This document shows, piece after piece, positions 60,879 through 64,000 of a stretch of 64,000 nucleotides of DNA; position 1 is the first letter of the stretch, and every line of letters begins with the position of its first letter. Origin of the DNA: Altererythrobacter sp. B11 (GTDB taxonomy: Bacteria; Pseudomonadota; Alphaproteobacteria; Sphingomonadales; Sphingomonadaceae); assembly GCF_003569745.1 (NCBI RefSeq), contig NZ_AP018498.1:2455001-2519000 (forward strand), in the 5' to 3' direction. Under the pieces are notes generated by a model. The model searched no databases. It had not been told where the DNA came from and saw nothing but the letters and a program-made list of their open reading frames with translations. The translations under genes were made by a program, and so were the position numbers.

Positions 60879-62381
60879 TCAGTGCGCGATGCACACGGAC
60901 TTTACTTCGCTATATCCATCCAGCGAATGGATGCCGAAGTCGCGGCCGATCCCGGATTCCTTATAGCCTCCAAACGGCATATTGGGGTCGATCAGATTGT
61001 GGCAGTTGACCCAGACTGTGCCTGCCTTGATCCGCGGCACGTAGTCCATCGTCTTCTTGAGATCATTGGTCCACAAGGAAGCCGTGAGGCCCATCTCCGT
61101 GTCATTGGCCAGGCGGATCGCTTCGTCCTCGTCATCGAACGGCGTCACTGTCACCAGCGGCCCGAAGACTTCCTGCCTCGATATCGCCAGATGCGGCCCG
61201 GCACCGACAACGACGGTCGGCCGGATGTAGAAGCCGGCACGTTCCGGGCCGTCGCCGCCCGCGACGATCTCGGCGCCATCCTGGCGTGCGCGCGCCACAT
61301 GCTCGAGGATCTTCGCACGGTGCTGGGCCGAAACGACCGGGTTGATTTGGGCTGCGGTATCGAGGCCGGGTCCCATTGTCATGCCGTCGACCGCTTCGGC
61401 GAGCGCCTTGATGAAGGGCTCGTAGATTGCGCGGGCAACGTAAAGGCGGGAGGATGCGGCGCAGACCTGCCCGTTATTGAAAAACCCTCCGAGGATGGCG
61501 CCCTGCACCGCCTGCTCGATCGGGGCATCCGCCAGGAAGATCGCGGGGTTTTTGCCGCCCAGCTCCAGCGACGTCCGCAGTAGCCGGTCCGACGCCGAGC
61601 GGGCGATCGCCTTGCCGGTAGCTGTAGAGCCGGTGAAGGTGATTTTAGCGACCAGCGGGTGGTCGACAAGTGCCTTGCCGGCCTTGCCGTCGCCGGTGAT
61701 CACGTTGAGCACCCCGGCGGGAAGGCCCGCCTCTTTAGCCAGACTCGCAAGCCGCAGGCTCGTCAGAGGGGTGACCTCCGAAGGCTTGAGCACGACTGTG
61801 CAACCAGCCGCAAGCGCGGGCATGATCTTCCACAACCCGATCATCATGGGAAAATTCCAGGGCGCGATCGCCCCAACGACGCCGATGGGCTCGCGACGCG
61901 TGGACGCCGTGAAGCGCGCGCCGGGAATGGCGCCAATCGACACATCGAAGGTCTCGCCGGTGATCTTGGTGGTGAGCCCGGCCACATAGCGCATATAAGC
62001 CGGAGCACCGCCGACATCGACGAAACGCGAGATATTGATCGACTTGCCTTGGTTGAGCGTCTCGATCTGAGCGAGTTCCTCAGCATTGGATTCCACCAGA
62101 TCCGCAAATCGCAGAAGCAGCCGCTCCCGCTCCGCGGGAGCAATGGCGGACCACACGCCGCTCTCAAACGCCTTATAGGCCGCGCGCACCGCCTGATCGA
62201 CGTCATCAGTCGACGCATTGGCGACCGTGGCAATCGGCTCTCCGGTTGCCGGATCAAACACATTGATCCGTTCTTGGCTCGTTGCCGCCCGCCAGTCGCC
62301 ATCGATGAACAGCCCATGATCATGACCAATGAATGCGGAGACCGCACCGAGCGGCGTCACATAGGATTGCGCAGTTGCCAT
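60879..62381 (-). CDS. styD: Phenylacetaldehyde dehydrogenase
   Basis: 500 residues, standard aldehyde dehydrogenase length. NAD site and substrate channel: APWNFPMMIGLWKIMPALAA, FTGSTATGKAIA, Glu of LELGGKNPA (about 268) and catalytic Cys of NNGQVCAASSRL (about 303). Best suited to oxidise the phenylacetaldehyde made by StyC to phenylacetate; closeness to FeaB/StyD is inferred from context. Confidence 0.85.
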   Translation of the reverse strand: MATAQSYVTPLGAVSAFIGHDHGLFIDGDWRAATSQERINVFDPATGEPIATVANASTDDVDQAVRAAYKAFESGVWSAIAPAERERLLLRFADLVESNAEELAQIETLNQGKSINISRFVDVGGAPAYMRYVAGLTTKITGETFDVSIGAIPGARFTASTRREPIGVVGAIAPWNFPMMIGLWKIMPALAAGCTVVLKPSEVTPLTSLRLASLAKEAGLPAGVLNVITGDGKAGKALVDHPLVAKITFTGSTATGKAIARSASDRLLRTSLELGGKNPAIFLADAPIEQAVQGAILGGFFNNGQVCAASSRLYVARAIYEPFIKALAEAVDGMTMGPGLDTAAQINPVVSAQHRAKILEHVARARQDGAEIVAGGDGPERAGFYIRPTVVVGAGPHLAISRQEVFGPLVTVTPFDDEDEAIRLANDTEMGLTASLWTNDLKKTMDYVPRIKAGTVWVNCHNLIDPNMPFGGYKESGIGRDFGIHSLDGYSEVKSVCIAH

Positions 62382-62393
62382 GATAGTCTCTCC

Positions 62394-64000
62394 TTAAGCT
62401 GCATCTTTATCCGTGGATTTACCGATGCCCGGCGGCTCGATGGCACCGGGATGACCGACATCCGGCCACCATCGGCCAAATGGTCCCGCCGCATAGCGCC
62501 GGATGGCCGCGAGACCCGCCTCGCCGGTCTCGCGCAAATAGAAGATGGGTCCACCGCGATGACGGGGAAATCCATAACCATTGACATATACGACATCGAC
62601 ATCGCCCGGGCGCGCCGCGATTCCCTCTTTGACGATCTGCAAGCCTTCGGCAGCGGCTGCAAAGATGCACCGCTCGACGATTTCCTCCGGGTCGATGGAG
62701 CGCGGTGAAACGGCAAATTCCTTGCGCGCGGCCGCTACGATGTCAGCGACGTCGGCATTTTCGCCATCGACCTTGCCGCTCGCATATCGATAGAAACCAA
62801 CGGCCGTTTTTCGGCCCAGGAACCCACATGAGACCAGGCCATCGTGCACGCGAAATGCCGCCGGCTCGTAAGCACCGGGCTCCATGGCCTGCCGGCCCTT
62901 ATGGCCGATATCGATCCCGGACAGATCGGCGACCGCAAATGGCCCCATCGCCATGCCAAAGTCCGTAAGAGCTGTGTCGATCTGCGAAGGCGTTGCCCCC
63001 TCAAGCAGCAACAGCCCTGCCTCGCGATTATAGGCGCGGAGCATTCGGTTGCCGATGAAGCCGTGGCAGACACCTGCGACGACCGGAACCTTCCCCGTTC
63101 GACGAGCGAAAGCTAATGCGGTGGCCAATACCGTCGGATCGGTTTCCCGCCCGCGAACGATCTCCAGGAGTTTCATGACGTTGGCCGGGCTGAAATAGTG
63201 GAGCCCCAGGACCTGACTAGGTCGGCTCGTCACGGCCGCGATGGCGTCGATATCGAGATAGGAGGTATTTGTTGCAAGGATCGCGTCCGACCGCGCGATG
63301 GCATCAAGGCTCTTGAAGATGGCATCCTTGACATCCATCGTCTCGAAGGCTGCTTCGATGATAAGATCGGCATTCGCCAACAGGTCATAGCCCGTGGCGC
63401 CGGTGATGCTGTTACGGCGCTCGTCAGCCACGTCATTCGACAGACGATTTCGGGCTACGGCCTCGCCATAAGCTCTTGCGATGCGGTCCAGGCCGGCGCC
63501 GAGGGCGGCCTCCGTCTGTTCGACAAGGACGACCGGGATGCCGGCGTCTGCCACGCTCATTGCAATCCCCGCACCCATGGTGCCGGCGCCAATGACGCCG
63601 ACGCGTTCAATAGAGCGCGGCGCTTCCGCCGGACCTTTTGCCGCTTCTCGTTCAGCGAAAAAGATGTGGCGTAAAGCTGCGGCCTGGGAGCCCGACCGCA
63701 GTTCGAGGAACCGCGCGCGCTCTTCAGCGACACCAACATCGTAGGGCGACTGCAGCGCTTTCGCGACGAGATCGATAGCGACACCTGGGGCGATGGCACC
63801 GCGGGATTTTTTCACGGTCTCCGCCTTCAACAGCGCCAGGTCCTCGATCGCATCGGGCGAGGGCTCCACATTCCGTTCCGACAAGCGCCGCTCATCCAGC
63901 GGCTGTCCCGCAAGGGACCGGGCGTGACCGAGGGCCGCGACGTCGATCGGCTGGTCGGCGATCCAGTCGATCAAGCCGGTCCGCAGCGCGCTCGCTGCAT
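62394..64000 (-). CDS. FadB-like enoyl-CoA hydratase/3-hydroxyacyl-CoA dehydrogenase, partial
   Basis: The frame is open to the window edge; a TTG at 63974 is not a credible start. Visible is the end of the hydratase domain (ALRTGLIDWIA) and the dehydrogenase with VGVIGAGTMGAGIAMSVADAG, LGLHYFSPANVMKLLEIVRG (cut) and NGYGFPRHRGGPIFY. Beta-oxidation type enzyme; in this setting it may serve the CoA-bound intermediates after phenylacetate. 12 bases separate it from styD, so they form one unit. Confidence 0.88.
   Translation of the reverse strand, partial: AASALRTGLIDWIADQPIDVAALGHARSLAGQPLDERRLSERNVEPSPDAIEDLALLKAETVKKSRGAIAPGVAIDLVAKALQSPYDVGVAEERARFLELRSGSQAAALRHIFFAEREAAKGPAEAPRSIERVGVIGAGTMGAGIAMSVADAGIPVVLVEQTEAALGAGLDRIARAYGEAVARNRLSNDVADERRNSITGATGYDLLANADLIIEAAFETMDVKDAIFKSLDAIARSDAILATNTSYLDIDAIAAVTSRPSQVLGLHYFSPANVMKLLEIVRGRETDPTVLATALAFARRTGKVPVVAGVCHGFIGNRMLRAYNREAGLLLLEGATPSQIDTALTDFGMAMGPFAVADLSGIDIGHKGRQAMEPGAYEPAAFRVHDGLVSCGFLGRKTAVGFYRYASGKVDGENADVADIVAAARKEFAVSPRSIDPEEIVERCIFAAAAEGLQIVKEGIAARPGDVDVVYVNGYGFPRHRGGPIFYLRETGEAGLAAIRRYAAGPFGRWWPDVGHPGAIEPPGIGKSTDKDAA

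Noticed and set aside
1-64000. CRISPR arrays, rRNA and tRNA genes
   Set aside because: No regularly spaced repeats, and no tRNA or rRNA signature was noticed on either strand.

Overview
The window looks like accessory DNA (a conjugative plasmid or integrative conjugative element, perhaps with adjoining catabolic DNA) from a sphingomonad-type alphaproteobacterium. Pointers are the overall high GC, an alphaproteobacterial LexA box (GAAC-N7-GAAC), an F-type transfer operon with dsbC ahead of the pilin gene, a lasso-peptide locus of the Caulobacter/sphingomonad isopeptidase type, and a styAB/styC/styD styrene pathway. No rRNA, tRNA or CRISPR array was seen.

Layout. 1-1446 is the 3' part of a Rad50/SMC-like DUF3732 ATPase. 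1.7-13.1 kb is a mostly minus-strand maintenance block: unknown small proteins, a large DNA-methylase/Strawberry-notch helicase fusion, a ParB-like protein, a CHC2/TOPRIM primase-like protein and a small gene under a LexA box, with one plus-strand MucR/Ros-like regulator carrying a long repetitive tail. 13.1-14.4 kb holds a LytTR-domain relic and a 24-codon ORF coupled to a MarR-like regulator.

14.4-25.2 kb is a lasso peptide locus. On the plus strand are an ECF sigma factor, a FecR-like anti-sigma factor, a TonB receptor with an STN signalling domain, and a lasso isopeptidase with an intact Ser-Asp-His triad. Facing it on the minus strand are precursor A, leader protease B (RRE plus transglutaminase-like) and macrolactam synthetase C, preceded by a coupled XRE-GntR regulator pair. 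The reading is a closed circuit in which the peptide is made, exported by an unidentified route, sensed and imported by the receptor through FecR and sigma, and linearised by the isopeptidase. The predicted 23-residue core forms a Gly1-Asp8 ring.

25.5-48 kb is an F-type type IV secretion operon: small exported protein, dsbC, traA, L, E, K, B, V, C, two small membrane proteins, traW, U, N (apparently in two genes), trbC, S26 peptidase traF, thioredoxin-like traF, a second thioredoxin-like gene, traH and traG. A GNAT/DUF1778 toxin-antitoxin pair sits antisense inside it. No relaxase or TraD is in the window. 48.4-52.9 kb is a stability island: a ParS/RES pair, a Phd/PIN pair, a nucleotidyltransferase-HEPN fusion, an HU protein and an unknown gene.

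52.9-64 kb is catabolic DNA: an AraC regulator, an orphan ECF sigma factor, an aldo/keto reductase relic, an IS3-family element with a canonical -1 slippery heptamer, a TonB receptor cut off by that IS, an OmpW-like porin, styrene oxide isomerase, styrene monooxygenase reductase and oxygenase, a divergent LysR regulator, phenylacetaldehyde dehydrogenase and a FadB-like multifunctional enzyme running off the right edge. Together they would turn styrene into styrene oxide, phenylacetaldehyde and phenylacetate.
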